From the NCBI RefSeq assembly GCF_022346605.1, contig NZ_JAKRNT010000006.1, forward strand, positions 1 to 64,000: a stretch of 64,000 bases of DNA. The letters run 5' to 3'. A model generated the notes under the pieces. The model made no database searches and was not told where the DNA came from. It saw nothing but the letters and a program-made list of their open reading frames with translations. The position numbers and the translations under genes were made by a program. Below, piece by piece: positions 38,783-48,589 of the stretch. The stretch's first letter is position 1, and the number at the start of each line of letters is the position of its first letter. The stretch is from Sporosarcina sp. ACRSL. Its GTDB lineage: Bacteria > Bacillota > Bacilli > Bacillales_A > Planococcaceae.

Positions 38783-39863
38783 CAGTTTGATGTGTATTCA
38801 TGAATCTTTGGATTTCCGCATAGAACTCATCGAACTGTTTAATATCCATTTGTTGCGCCGAATCTGATAAAGCAACAGCCGGATCAGGATGTACTTCCGC
38901 CATGACACCATCTGCTCCTACAGCAATTGCCGCTTTTGCAGTCGGAAGCAACAAGTCTTTTCTGCCTGTCGAGTGCGTGACGTCTACGAATACCGGTAAG
39001 TGTGTTTCCTGTTTTAAAATTGGAACCGCCGAAATATCCAATGTGTTGCGAGTCGCACGTTCATATGTGCGGATTCCACGCTCACAAAGCATAATCTGGC
39101 TATTCCCTTTAGACATGATATATTCCGCAGCATTGATGAATTCATCAATCGTCGCTGCCAATCCACGTTTCAGAAGGACTGGTTTATTTACCATGCCTGC
39201 TTCCTTCAGCAATTCAAAGTTTTGCATATTGCGTGCCCCGATTTGGATAACATCGATATAATCAAGCGCTTCTTCCAAGTGGGACGGCGTAATGATTTCA
39301 GTCACGATGGATAATCCTGTTTCATCAGATACACGTTTTAAAATTTTCAGTCCTTCAAGACCAAGCCCTTGGAAGTCATAAGGAGAAGTACGCGGTTTGT
39401 AAGCTCCTCCTCTTATCATCGTCAAGCCTTTCGCTTTAATCGATTGGGCAACTGCAAGAACTTGTTCGTATGATTCAACGGCACATGGTCCGAAAATGAA
39501 AGTCTGATCTCCATTCCCGATTTTTTGGCCATTCACATCAACAATCGTATCTTCCGGCTTGCGTTCACGGGAAACAAGCAATGCATTGCGTTGCTCATCC
39601 TCTTGGATTTCCAATGCTGACATGAAGATGCCTTTGAAAATCTGTTCTAAAATACCGTTCGGAATGGGTCCTTTATTCGATTGAACTAACGCGTTGAGCA
39701 TTTCCCTCTCGCGGATTGGATCATATCTGTTGACACCCTGCTTTTCCTTCACTTTTCCAATTTCTTGGACAACTGCTGTACGCTCGTTGATCAAGTCCAA
39801 GATTTTGGTATTTAACTCATCTACTTGCCCTCTAAGCTGATCTAAATTGTTTTGTCTCATCAT
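38778..39863 (-). CDS. aroA: Bifunctional DAHP synthase / chorismate mutase
   Basis: A 361-residue shikimate-pathway enzyme. An AroQ-type chorismate mutase domain (about 1-85, [20 protein letters not shown]) is fused to a type I-beta DAHP synthase (about 110-355; [49 protein letters not shown]). The mutase domain makes the synthase sensitive to chorismate/prephenate in Bacillus. I chose ATG 39863 next to GGGGAGGAG. The stop codon lies inside a repeat hairpin. The symbol follows B. subtilis usage (aroA = aroG/H elsewhere). Confidence 0.95.
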   Translation of the reverse strand: MMRQNNLDQLRGQVDELNTKILDLINERTAVVQEIGKVKEKQGVNRYDPIREREMLNALVQSNKGPIPNGILEQIFKGIFMSALEIQEDEQRNALLVSRERKPEDTIVDVNGQKIGNGDQTFIFGPCAVESYEQVLAVAQSIKAKGLTMIRGGAYKPRTSPYDFQGLGLEGLKILKRVSDETGLSIVTEIITPSHLEEALDYIDVIQIGARNMQNFELLKEAGMVNKPVLLKRGLAATIDEFINAAEYIMSKGNSQIMLCERGIRTYERATRNTLDISAVPILKQETHLPVFVDVTHSTGRKDLLLPTAKAAIAVGADGVMAEVHPDPAVALSDSAQQMDIKQFDEFYAEIQRFMNTHQTV

Positions 39864-40022
39864 TATGTCTCCTCCCCGCACACATCATTCCCTTTTCGAA
39901 CTGGGAAATCTGTGTTACATTTTTATATAATAGTCCAAGTATAATGAAAAGTATTTGAAAAGTCACGTCTTTTTACAAATTGTTTAATTTTCTCAGTATT
40001 TGACGATAAGGAGTGTATTATT

Positions 40023-42149
40023 CTGTCAAACAAACTCTTTGCACTCGATATTGGAACGCGTTCCGTCGTCGGCATTATTTTAACCGAAAAGGACGGCATT
40101 TATCATGTTAACGATCTTGTCACAATTGAACATAAGGAACGTTCAATGATCGATGGACAAATACATAATATTGTAAGCGTGGCCTCTGTCATTTGTGAAA
40201 TTAAATCCATATTGGAAGAGCGACACGGAACTTTGAAACGTGTCAGTGTTGCTGCAGCAGGCCGTGCACTAAAAACAATGGAAGGATCTATGACGATTGA
40301 TATTGCAGGGAAATCGCTGTTCACTTCGGAGGATATTAATCGACTCGAATTGGCTGCGGTTCAGCAAGCCCAGCAGAAATTATTATCTTCAGTATCGACT
40401 ACAGATGATTATTATTACTGCGTTGGCTATTCCGTCCTTCATTATCAACTGGATGGAGATGAGATTGGTAGTTTGATTGACCAGGCAGGCAGGTCTGCGA
40501 CGGCAGAAGTAATTGCAACATTTCTACCTCGCGTCGTCGTCGAGTCGCTGTTAGCATCGTTGAAACGGGCAGATCTCGAAATGGAAGCTTTGACGCTAGA
40601 ACCAATTGCAGCAATCAATGTCCTCATCCCTCCATCCATGCGAAGGTTGAATGTCGCTCTCGTCGATATCGGTGCAGGTACTTCGGACATTGCGATTACA
40701 AATAATAATACAGTCGTCTCTTACGGAATGGTTCCCATTGCAGGAGACGAAATTACAGAGGCATTAAGCAATCATTATTTACTCGATTTTCCTGTTGCCG
40801 AACTAGCAAAACGTTCTCTTGCGAACGAAGAAACAATTACAATCTCAGATATTCTTGGATTCGAACAGCAAGTGCCTTCTACGGAAGTCATTACAGCAAT
40901 CAAACCATCCATCGAGAAACTGGCTTCAAGTATTGCTGAAGAAATAAAAAGATTGAACAACAACAAATCCCCTCAAGCCGTCATGGTTGTCGGCGGAGGT
41001 AGCTTGACACCTCATTTGACGAAAGAATTGAGCATTCGATTGGACTTGCCAGAAAATAGAATCGGGATTCGAGGACTTGATGCGTTATCAGACGTCACTT
41101 TATCGGATAACATCAGTTCCTCCCCTGCACTCGTCACGCCAATAGGCATAGCGATTGCGGCGAGACGAGCACCGATCCATTATATGTCGGTTACAGTCAA
41201 TGAAAAAACAATCCGTCTGTTTGAGCTAAAAGAGATGACAGTCGGGGATGCATTACTTGCTGCAAATATTAAAGCGCGCCAATTGTACGGCAAACCGGGG
41301 CTAGGAATGTCGATTATGTTAAACGGCAAACTGATGACGATACCGGGGGAACATGGTCGTTCTTCCGAAATATTGTTGAACGGCAAGATTGCAAGTACGA
41401 AAGACTTCATTGTGAACGGAGATGACATCTCCTTAGTTCCGGGCTCGAACGGAAAGGATGCGTCCGCGACGATTCGCGATCTAATCGGTGAAATGTCTCC
41501 AATCAACATTACAATCGATGGAACAAAGCATACCATTACACCACGAATTGAACGAAACGGTAAACAAGCCGAGCTCGATACAATCGTACACGACCGGGAT
41601 GAGATATATTATTTTCATTCAACGAAATTGAAGGATATTCTGGCGGAACTCGGAATCAAAACTACAATGCCTTTCGAAATAATCGTCAACAACAAAACAA
41701 TCCTGTTGGAACAATGGACGCCCCAATTATTGAACGGCCGTACGCCCATATCTCCGGAACAACTACTGAAAGACGGAGATGAAATCCGATTTGAGATACA
41801 GCAGCCTCCTACTGTTGGGGAGATTATTGCGGCATTGGACGATGTAAAGCTAACGACAGCAACTGTAACGTTCAACGGACAGTCTGTAACGATGACGAGC
41901 AGTTTGTCTCCCGTCTTATTGAATGGCAAACAAGTCGATCATTCCACAATCGTCCACAGTGGAGACAAGCTTACGATTCCGGAATCCGTTCAACGGCCAT
42001 TTTTATTCAGTGATGTTTTCCTTTTCATCGATTATTCTTTGCCGAAAACAGCCGCTAGTTCATATGAGCTCTTGCGAAACGGAGAACCGATCGGATTTAA
42101 TGATCCCGTATTTAGCGGCGATGCACTGGAAATAAAATTCAAACCTTAA
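40023..42149 (+). CDS. FtsA/PilM-like actin-fold protein with C-terminal extension
   Basis: A protein of about 708 residues. The first phosphate loop LFALDIGTRSVVGIIL lies upstream of the first ATG (40146), so translation must begin earlier: AAGGAG at 40008-40013 is followed by ATT (40017, 40020) and CTG (40023) in frame, with no ATG, GTG or TTG. Later actin-fold motifs are VDIGAGTSDIAI and VMVVGGGSLTP. Residues beyond about 390 form repeated small modules with LLNGK...(V/D)GD-I motifs, possibly beta-grasp-like. FtsA proper is shorter (about 430), so this is a paralogue of unknown role. It is divergent from aroA and ends at a shared terminator. Confidence 0.8.
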   Translation: MSNKLFALDIGTRSVVGIILTEKDGIYHVNDLVTIEHKERSMIDGQIHNIVSVASVICEIKSILEERHGTLKRVSVAAAGRALKTMEGSMTIDIAGKSLFTSEDINRLELAAVQQAQQKLLSSVSTTDDYYYCVGYSVLHYQLDGDEIGSLIDQAGRSATAEVIATFLPRVVVESLLASLKRADLEMEALTLEPIAAINVLIPPSMRRLNVALVDIGAGTSDIAITNNNTVVSYGMVPIAGDEITEALSNHYLLDFPVAELAKRSLANEETITISDILGFEQQVPSTEVITAIKPSIEKLASSIAEEIKRLNNNKSPQAVMVVGGGSLTPHLTKELSIRLDLPENRIGIRGLDALSDVTLSDNISSSPALVTPIGIAIAARRAPIHYMSVTVNEKTIRLFELKEMTVGDALLAANIKARQLYGKPGLGMSIMLNGKLMTIPGEHGRSSEILLNGKIASTKDFIVNGDDISLVPGSNGKDASATIRDLIGEMSPINITIDGTKHTITPRIERNGKQAELDTIVHDRDEIYYFHSTKLKDILAELGIKTTMPFEIIVNNKTILLEQWTPQLLNGRTPISPEQLLKDGDEIRFEIQQPPTVGEIIAALDDVKLTTATVTFNGQSVTMTSSLSPVLLNGKQVDHSTIVHSGDKLTIPESVQRPFLFSDVFLFIDYSLPKTAASSYELLRNGEPIGFNDPVFSGDALEIKFKP

Positions 42150-42159
42150 TTGATGCAAA

Positions 42160-42201
42160 TGAAAAGCCAGGAACCCTCAAGACAAGGGTGCCTGGCTTTC
42201 G
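42160..42201. terminator. Bidirectional terminator between the FtsA-like gene and ytxH
   Basis: GAAAGCCAGG / CCTGGCTTTC arms with inner ACCCT/AGGGT pairing. Confidence 0.85.
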
Positions 42202-42204
42202 TTA

Positions 42205-42843
42205 TTATTTTTCTGTTTCAACCGAAATATGATTTTGATTTACATTTTTATCTTCTCCGATGTTCTCACTATTGTCATAGGAGACGTCGCTGTTGCCTGT
42301 CGATTGGTTGTCCACAGCTGATTGATTGTTATCAATTGTTGATTCGACATAATCGATTGCTTCTTCGCCTTCAGAAGAAACTGTTCCATCATCCATCGGG
42401 ACTGATGTTTTATTTGCTAGTGATTTCACTTTATCGACAATTTGGCCGGATTGCTCTTGTATCGTTTTCGTAATGCCGTCTGTCTTTTCCTTTGCGGCTG
42501 ACGTGATTCCTGTTGCTTTATCCTTTGCAACAGCGCTCAATTCGATTCCTTTATTTTTCAATTGAACAGCTTGCTCTGAAAAATCATCGCGCATTTCCCT
42601 TCCCGTCTTTGGTGCAAGGAACAATGCTGCCGCTGCGCCGATTACGCCTCCTACGAGAGCGCCCAAGAGGAAACTGCCTGCGCCTGAATTGTCATCCTCG
42701 TAGAAACTATCCGTATTGGAACGGTACGGGTAGTTGACTGGCAGTTGAGATGGTTCACCGAATGTATTTTTATATTCTTGATTTCCGTAATATTGGTGAT
42801 TGTATTTCGAATCGTTATAATTCGGTTTTTGATATTCAGTCAT
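42205..42843 (-). CDS. ytxH: YtxH-domain protein
   Basis: A 212-residue protein with the YtxH signature, a glycine/alanine-rich membrane segment and basic follow-up (LLGALVGGVIGAAAALFLAP then KTGREMRDD, about 59-85), then a helical, probably coiled-coil region and an acidic low-complexity tail. In B. subtilis ytxGHJ is a general stress operon; ytxJ is not seen here. It follows ytxG by 36 bases on the same strand. AGGAGGAA precedes the ATG. Biochemical function unknown. Confidence 0.85.
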   Translation of the reverse strand: MTEYQKPNYNDSKYNHQYYGNQEYKNTFGEPSQLPVNYPYRSNTDSFYEDDNSGAGSFLLGALVGGVIGAAAALFLAPKTGREMRDDFSEQAVQLKNKGIELSAVAKDKATGITSAAKEKTDGITKTIQEQSGQIVDKVKSLANKTSVPMDDGTVSSEGEEAIDYVESTIDNNQSAVDNQSTGNSDVSYDNSENIGEDKNVNQNHISVETEK

Positions 42844-42879
42844 GTGAATTCCTCCTGTTTGTTTAGTAAAGCATTGCCA

Positions 42880-43365
42880 TTAACGTCCATCCGGACTCGG
42901 CAGTCGCTTTTGCGCTGGATCCGCTTTGTAGGCAGTCCATCCTGAAGATCTTTCTGTTTTCATATCTTTCACTTTACCGATAATGCCAAATGCTACGTTG
43001 CTCCATTGAACAACTTGGGCTATTTTATCACTGTTCTTCTCGGCTTCAACTGTGATTGAATTGGTGACCCGGCGAACTGAATTGTTCAGATCGGTGACTG
43101 AGTCGCCCACCCCTTTCACTGCATCGACGACAGTGTTCAATTTTTCGGATTTCTGTTGAATATCCTCGGCAAGAGCATTTGTCTTATGAAGAAGTTCAGT
43201 CGTTTCTGACGTAATCCCTTCCAACTGACCCGTCAAGCCATCCAATGTTTCGGAAACGCTTCGTAATGTCTTTTTCATTGAGCCTAATGTCATTGCAAGG
43301 CTAATACATAAAATCAAAAATGCAATTGCGGCGACGATAGCAGCAATATACAATAACACTTCCAT
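42880..43365 (-). CDS. ytxG: DUF948 protein YtxG
   Basis: A 161-residue protein with one N-terminal membrane segment (MEVLLYIAAIVAAIAFLILC) and a long amphipathic helix typical of DUF948. The start is ATG 43365, directly after GGGAGGAGGA; the longer open frame upstream lacks a ribosome site. It precedes ytxH and probably shares its transcript. Stress-related role by synteny only. Confidence 0.88.
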   Translation of the reverse strand: MEVLLYIAAIVAAIAFLILCISLAMTLGSMKKTLRSVSETLDGLTGQLEGITSETTELLHKTNALAEDIQQKSEKLNTVVDAVKGVGDSVTDLNNSVRRVTNSITVEAEKNSDKIAQVVQWSNVAFGIIGKVKDMKTERSSGWTAYKADPAQKRLPSPDGR

Positions 43366-43517
43366 AGCAATCCTCCTCCCACAATACTTCCATAGATAAT
43401 TTCTACCCTTTAAATCAAGTAAATAAACACCACCTACTTTAACCTTTTTCGACATCTTTTTCAAATATCCTTCATTTTTTCCGAAATAAATTATTTCTGG
43501 ATATTGTAGCATAAGAA

Positions 43518-43556
43518 AAAAAACAGCTGATCCAAAGTGGAATCAAGCTGTTTCTT
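43518..43556 (-). terminator. murC terminator
   Basis: AAACAGCTTGATTCC / GGATCAGCTGTTT arms with eight T residues on the minus strand; the left arm overlaps the last codons of murC. Confidence 0.8.
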
Positions 43557-44856
43557 CTTTTTTCGTATGTTCGGAGAAGACATTCAAATACTTTTGAATA
43601 TCACCGGCACCCATGAATAAGTAAATCGCATTGCCGTGCTTATCGAGGGCATCGATATTGTTTAGTTCGAGATGTTGTGCTCCCGGGATTTTATCGATAA
43701 GATCTTGAATCGATAGATTGCCTGACTTCTCCCTCGCAGAGCCAAAAATGTCACATAAATAGACGTGGTCGGCGTCTGATAAACTATTTGCAAACTGCTC
43801 TAATAATGCAGCCGTCCGCGTAAAGGTATGTGGCTGGAAAATCGCGATAATCTCTTTGTTAGGATACTTTTGCCTCGCCGATTGCAAAGTCGCTTTGATT
43901 TCCGTCGGATGGTGCGCATAATCATCAACAATCGTCTTGCCATATAATTCAGTCACGGTGAAGCGTCTCTTGACGCCATTGAAGGTAGCCAATCTCTCTT
44001 CAATACCCGAAACTGGAATCCCTTCGTAATGGCATAATGCAATAACGCCTAGGGCATTTAAAATCCCGTGATCACCTGTCAACGCGATTGTAAACGTATG
44101 GAAAAACTCATTTCGGACATATACATCAAATGTTGCACCTTTTTCCGATTTTACAATATTCTTAGCGGCGAAATCATTCCCTTCGTCAAATCCGTAGTAA
44201 ACGACAGGGACATTCGCTTTAATTTGCTGTAAATGAAGATCATCGCCGCAAGCAATAATTGCTTTCTTCACGCGTAATGCCATTTGCCCGAATGCATCCA
44301 TCACATCATCCAAATCCTTAAAATAATCGGGATGATCAAAATCGATATTCGTCATGATGGCGTAATCAGGCTCATAGGCAAGGAAATGGCGTTTGTATTC
44401 GCATGCTTCGAAAACGAAATACTCGCTATCCTCCACACCTTTCCCCGTTCCGTCTCCGATCAGATAAGACGTTGGGGCATTTCCAGCAAGGACATGAGCT
44501 AGCAACCCCGTTGTCGATGTTTTACCGTGGGTTCCTGTAATTCCGACAGAAACAAAGTTTTTCATGTAGTTGCCAAGAAAAATATGATAGCGTATCACTT
44601 CAACGCCCAATTCATGAGCTCTTACAATTTCAGGATGACTGTCAGGAAAAGCATTTCCTGCGATGACAGTCATTCCAGGTTTAATATTATTTTCATCGAA
44701 AGGAAGGATCGTTATATTTCTTTCATGCAACGGGTCTTCCGGAAAAAAATATTTCTCCACATCCGAACCTTGCACTGCATAGGATGAATCGTGAAGGATC
44801 TGTGCAAGGGAACTCATCCCCGATCCTTTGATTCCTGTAAAATGGTACAATGTCAT
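43543..44856 (-). CDS. murC: UDP-N-acetylmuramate--L-alanine ligase
   Basis: A 437-residue cytoplasmic Mur ligase adding L-Ala to UDP-MurNAc. The glycine-rich [16 protein letters not shown] loop [19 protein letters not shown] and [10 protein letters not shown] motif are all intact. I chose ATG 44856 after GGGAGG; eleven extra residues upstream are not needed. It follows sftA on the same strand as in B. subtilis. Confidence 0.96.
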   Translation of the reverse strand: MTLYHFTGIKGSGMSSLAQILHDSSYAVQGSDVEKYFFPEDPLHERNITILPFDENNIKPGMTVIAGNAFPDSHPEIVRAHELGVEVIRYHIFLGNYMKNFVSVGITGTHGKTSTTGLLAHVLAGNAPTSYLIGDGTGKGVEDSEYFVFEACEYKRHFLAYEPDYAIMTNIDFDHPDYFKDLDDVMDAFGQMALRVKKAIIACGDDLHLQQIKANVPVVYYGFDEGNDFAAKNIVKSEKGATFDVYVRNEFFHTFTIALTGDHGILNALGVIALCHYEGIPVSGIEERLATFNGVKRRFTVTELYGKTIVDDYAHHPTEIKATLQSARQKYPNKEIIAIFQPHTFTRTAALLEQFANSLSDADHVYLCDIFGSAREKSGNLSIQDLIDKIPGAQHLELNNIDALDKHGNAIYLFMGAGDIQKYLNVFSEHTKKEETA

Positions 44857-44995
44857 AATGAAACCTCCCGTGATCAAAACTGTTCCCATTTCTGGATCTT
44901 TAGCTAAGCAATCACCTGCTTACCAAATATCCATTCATTTTTTGTACTTACCTTCTATTTCCAATATATATACGAATCAATCATCATTTACATCA

Positions 44996-47851
44996 TTACA
45001 TATCAACATGCTTTTCATGGCCATTCAGGAAATGGTTAAGTTCACTTTCCGTGACGTACACTTCCCGTGCCTTGCTTCCTCTTTGCTCAGAAATGAAACC
45101 TAGTTTTTCCATGCGATCCATCAATTTCGCCGCACGATTATATCCGATGCTAAAGTTTCGTTGCAATAAGGATGTAGAGGCACTGCCTTGTTCAATAATG
45201 AACTGGCATGCATCGGCAAATAAAGGGTCGGACTCTTCCTCTTCCATCGTATTCGCCAACAAATCCTCTTGACCGAATAAATAATCCGGCTCAGCTTCGT
45301 TCTGAACGTGTTCTATTATACGTTCAATTTCGGCATCCGTGACAAATGTACCTTGCAACCGTGTTGCTGAAGATTGGCCGTTTCCGAGATACAGCATATC
45401 ACCTTTTCCAAGCAACCTTTCAGCACCCGGTGTATCGATAATTGTCCGGGAGTCGATTTGTGAGGATACGGAAAATGCGATACGAGTTGGGACATTTGCC
45501 TTTATAGTCCCTGTAATGACATCGACGGATGGACGTTGTGTAGCAATGATCAAATGAATTCCACATGCTCTTGCTTTTTGTGTGATCCGGCTGATTGATA
45601 CTTCAACATCTGCTGGCGCCATCATCATCAAGTCCGCCAGCTCGTCAATGACGATGAGCAAATAAGGAAGTTTCAAAGAAAATTTCCGATCTTTTTCTGC
45701 CATTTCATTATAACGCTCAATATTTCTCGCACCAACATGCGCAAATAATTCATAACGGCGTTCCATCTCGCCGACCGCCCACTTCAATGCAGCAGTCGCA
45801 GCCTTTACGTCAGTAATGACTGGGCTTAGCAAATGTGGGATGCCATTGAACGGCGCAAGCTCCACCATTTTTGGATCGATGAGCAACATCTTCAAATCTG
45901 CAGGTGTTGCTTTATACAATAAACTGATCAAGATTGAATTAATACATACGGATTTCCCTGAACCCGTAGCGCCGGCAATCATTCCATGTGGCATCTTTCT
46001 TAAATCCAACGTTACCGGCTCACCAGTTAAGCTTAGTCCTAGCACTGCTTCGAGTGGGGATTCAGATTCTTGGAAGCGTTTTGTTTCAATTACTTCCGAA
46101 ATCCGAACGGCTCTTGGCTTCCTGTTCGGAATTTCAATACCGATGGAGCTCGTTCCAGGTATTGGTGCCTGAATTCGAATATCTTCAGCTGCAAGTGCCA
46201 ATTTCAGATCATCCGTCAAATTACGGACCTTACTCACTTTTGTACCGTGCCCTACCGTCAATTCGAATCGAGTGACAGTGGGCCCTTGCACCGCTTCTAT
46301 TACATTTGCCTGTACAGCAAAATAAGAAAGTGCTTCTTCCAGCTTTTGTGACTGGGACTGAAGCCAATCCGTATCTTCTATATGCTCTTCAGGCTGTATT
46401 AGGAAGCCTTTCGAAGGGAATCCATAGAACGCAGGTTGTTCCTGCTCTTCGGCAGTTTCGACAGTCTGAGCGATGTCTGCTTTCGGTTCCGTCTGTACGG
46501 TAGTCTCCTTTTCAGCAACTTGTTCTGTTCCTGGAAAAGAAGATGGACTGTTTACCGTTTTTTCTCGTCTCTCGTACTTCAGTTTGTCATTTTTCAACAT
46601 TAACACATTGAAAGGTACGATGGACTCTTTCGGTTGCGGTACAGACTCGACCTCCTCTTTAGCTGTCGGTTCTAGTTTCCCGTGCTCAATAACTTCTTCC
46701 ACTTCCGGTTCCAATGCACGTTCAAGCTCAACTTCTTCTTCCGCTGCCGTCGGTTCTACTTCTACATGCTCAAACTCTTCTTCTGAGTTCGGATTCACTT
46801 CTTCATGTCCAAACTCTTCTTCTGTGCTCGGATTCACTTCTATGTTCGGATTCACTTCTTCATGTCCGAACTCTTCTTCTGTGCTCGGATTCACTTCTTC
46901 GTGTCCAAACTCTTCTATGTTCGGATTCACTTCTTCATGTCCGAACTCTTCTTCTGTGTTTGGGTTAACTTCTTCATGTTCGAACTCTTCCTCAACTGCT
47001 TGCTCCGAAACTTGTTCAAGCTCCACTTCTTCTTCGGCCACTTGCTCTGTTTGTTCAGGATAATGTTCTAGTCCAGTTGCCTCTTCAACTTCTATTCCGA
47101 CGTTCTCGACTAGGTGTTCGTCCATATACGAAGTGTCACCTTTACCTATTTCCTTTTCGGCAACAGATGCAGCAATGGTATCTGAGACCCTCTTTTCAAG
47201 AAATTCATGCATAGGTTCGGCCAAATGTTCTTTATTCGAAGTATGTGCATGATCTTCCAAATCAATGCGGTGAATTTCTTCTTCCATCGCACTTTCCACA
47301 GAAGTCGTTTTTGTTACAACGTCAGCCCGTTTCGGTCTCAAATAACCGTATACAGGCGATGGAACTTCAGTCGGAGTAAACGGTCGGTTACTCCGTTTCA
47401 TGATAATTGATGATTTGATTTCCTCTTTATCATCTGTAGGCTTCTCATCCCTTTTCTGTGAAAGAGATGCGTTCCTTTTCTGTTCGGTTTGTGCAGTTTG
47501 ATATTTCAACGGGGCGGTCGCCCGATGAATTGTTGTTTTTTCGTTTCCGCCTGGCCATCTTTCATTTTTAAATAATGGCACGGGTACAAAATCATCGTCT
47601 TTCAACTCTGTTATTAAATTATCCGCTTTCCGTCGTTCATTTTCCGGATCCGGCTCCCATCCATAGATTTCGGCATCGGTGATGATTGGAAAACGGAAGG
47701 CAGGTTTTTCGCTGCGGACTTCCTCTTCAAGTTCTTCAAATTCATCCTGCTCAATATCGTTAAAAGTTTCTTCGAATTCTTCATTTTTATCAGTATCAAA
47801 TAAACGGTTCATCATTTTTTTAATCCAAGTCAAATCTATCACTCTTTTCAA
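44996..47851 (-). CDS. sftA: Soluble FtsK/SpoIIIE-type DNA translocase SftA
   Basis: A protein of up to 951 residues that pumps DNA away from the closing septum. Unlike SpoIIIE it lacks membrane segments. A long acidic, low-complexity N-terminal region (1-470) contains a 13-residue tandem repeat; the motor follows with Walker A GATGSGKSV (about 626-634), Walker B LLIVIDELADLM, and a C-terminal gamma winged-helix domain (SIGYNRAAKLMDRMEKLGFI). The start is uncertain: TTG 47851 opens the frame, while TTG 47833 has a weak AAGAGTGAT upstream. Gene order sftA-murC is conserved. Confidence 0.92.
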   Translation of the reverse strand: MKRVIDLTWIKKMMNRLFDTDKNEEFEETFNDIEQDEFEELEEEVRSEKPAFRFPIITDAEIYGWEPDPENERRKADNLITELKDDDFVPVPLFKNERWPGGNEKTTIHRATAPLKYQTAQTEQKRNASLSQKRDEKPTDDKEEIKSSIIMKRSNRPFTPTEVPSPVYGYLRPKRADVVTKTTSVESAMEEEIHRIDLEDHAHTSNKEHLAEPMHEFLEKRVSDTIAASVAEKEIGKGDTSYMDEHLVENVGIEVEEATGLEHYPEQTEQVAEEEVELEQVSEQAVEEEFEHEEVNPNTEEEFGHEEVNPNIEEFGHEEVNPSTEEEFGHEEVNPNIEVNPSTEEEFGHEEVNPNSEEEFEHVEVEPTAAEEEVELERALEPEVEEVIEHGKLEPTAKEEVESVPQPKESIVPFNVLMLKNDKLKYERREKTVNSPSSFPGTEQVAEKETTVQTEPKADIAQTVETAEEQEQPAFYGFPSKGFLIQPEEHIEDTDWLQSQSQKLEEALSYFAVQANVIEAVQGPTVTRFELTVGHGTKVSKVRNLTDDLKLALAAEDIRIQAPIPGTSSIGIEIPNRKPRAVRISEVIETKRFQESESPLEAVLGLSLTGEPVTLDLRKMPHGMIAGATGSGKSVCINSILISLLYKATPADLKMLLIDPKMVELAPFNGIPHLLSPVITDVKAATAALKWAVGEMERRYELFAHVGARNIERYNEMAEKDRKFSLKLPYLLIVIDELADLMMMAPADVEVSISRITQKARACGIHLIIATQRPSVDVITGTIKANVPTRIAFSVSSQIDSRTIIDTPGAERLLGKGDMLYLGNGQSSATRLQGTFVTDAEIERIIEHVQNEAEPDYLFGQEDLLANTMEEEESDPLFADACQFIIEQGSASTSLLQRNFSIGYNRAAKLMDRMEKLGFISEQRGSKAREVYVTESELNHFLNGHEKHVDM
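46775..46985 (-). repeat. In-frame 39-bp tandem repeat inside sftA
   Basis: Five or six units of EEEFGHEEVNPNT plus partial units of 12 and 6 residues. All length differences are multiples of three, so the frame is kept. Confidence 0.85.
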
Positions 47852-47910
47852 AGTCGATCATTCTATTTTAGCAGGTTTTCATCGAGTAAATCAATGACAT
47901 GGGCAAAATA

Positions 47911-47942
47911 AGAAAAACGTACTGCTTTGGACAGTACGTTAA
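47911..47942 (-). terminator. ytpR terminator
   Basis: AACGTACTG / CAGTACGTT arms, then TTTCTTATTTTG on the minus strand. Confidence 0.8.
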
Positions 47943-47983
47943 AGAATTTATCCCCACTTATAGGAGTGGGAACTAAGCTCGTA

Positions 47984-48589
47984 TCATATCGAAAAAGGAT
48001 CACCAGTCGTCTCGTCTTCAGAAAGGACCAAAATCCCTTTTTCAACCGGAGCGTTAGGAAGACCTAGCTCTTTTGCTGAACAAATCATTCCAGAGGAAGC
48101 CACTCCCCGCAGCTCTGCATCTCGAATGACCATTCCGGATGGCATAACTGCTCCAACTTTTGCAACGACGACTTTTTGGCCTTCTTCAACATTCGGCGCT
48201 CCGCAAACAATTTGAAGGGTTTCATTTCCGACATCGACTTTACATACGCTAAGTTTATCCGCGTTCGGATGCTTTTCTTTTCCTATAACTAGTCCTACGA
48301 CGAACTTGGGAGAGAAATCCACATTGAGCTCAATCTCTACACCATTCGTTTGTAACGCTTTTTGCAACTGACTAACGATTTCTTCAGTCGTTTCGACTTG
48401 ACCGTCATTTTCCGCCTTTACGTACTTGGAAGCATTAAACACGTTGAATGCGACGACATCACCTGTTGCTTCATCCTTGATAAGCGCAATATCGTTCTTT
48501 TTTTCAATTTCCCGATTTACTGGTCGTTCAGTCGTCAACTGCACCATTAGCACATCGCCGACTCCATTTTGATTGTAGAAAATATTCAT
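47984..48589 (-). CDS. ytpR: tRNA-binding-domain protein YtpR
   Basis: A 201-residue protein whose C-terminal half is an EMAP/Trbp111-type OB fold (VGLVIGKEKHPNADKLSVC, IVCGAPNVEEGQKVVVA), like the N-terminal domain of PheT. The N-terminal half (DUF4479-like) is family-specific. It probably binds tRNA; the physiological role is unknown. Its ATG overlaps the stop of ytpQ by four bases, so the two are translationally coupled. Confidence 0.92.
   Translation of the reverse strand: MNIFYNQNGVGDVLMVQLTTERPVNREIEKKNDIALIKDEATGDVVAFNVFNASKYVKAENDGQVETTEEIVSQLQKALQTNGVEIELNVDFSPKFVVGLVIGKEKHPNADKLSVCKVDVGNETLQIVCGAPNVEEGQKVVVAKVGAVMPSGMVIRDAELRGVASSGMICSAKELGLPNAPVEKGILVLSEDETTGDPFSI

Noticed and set aside
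46473..47071. Serine/cysteine-rich plus-strand open frames opposite sftA
   Set aside because: They are antisense shadows of the acidic tandem repeat; no ribosome site, and the minus-strand frame encodes the real SftA.
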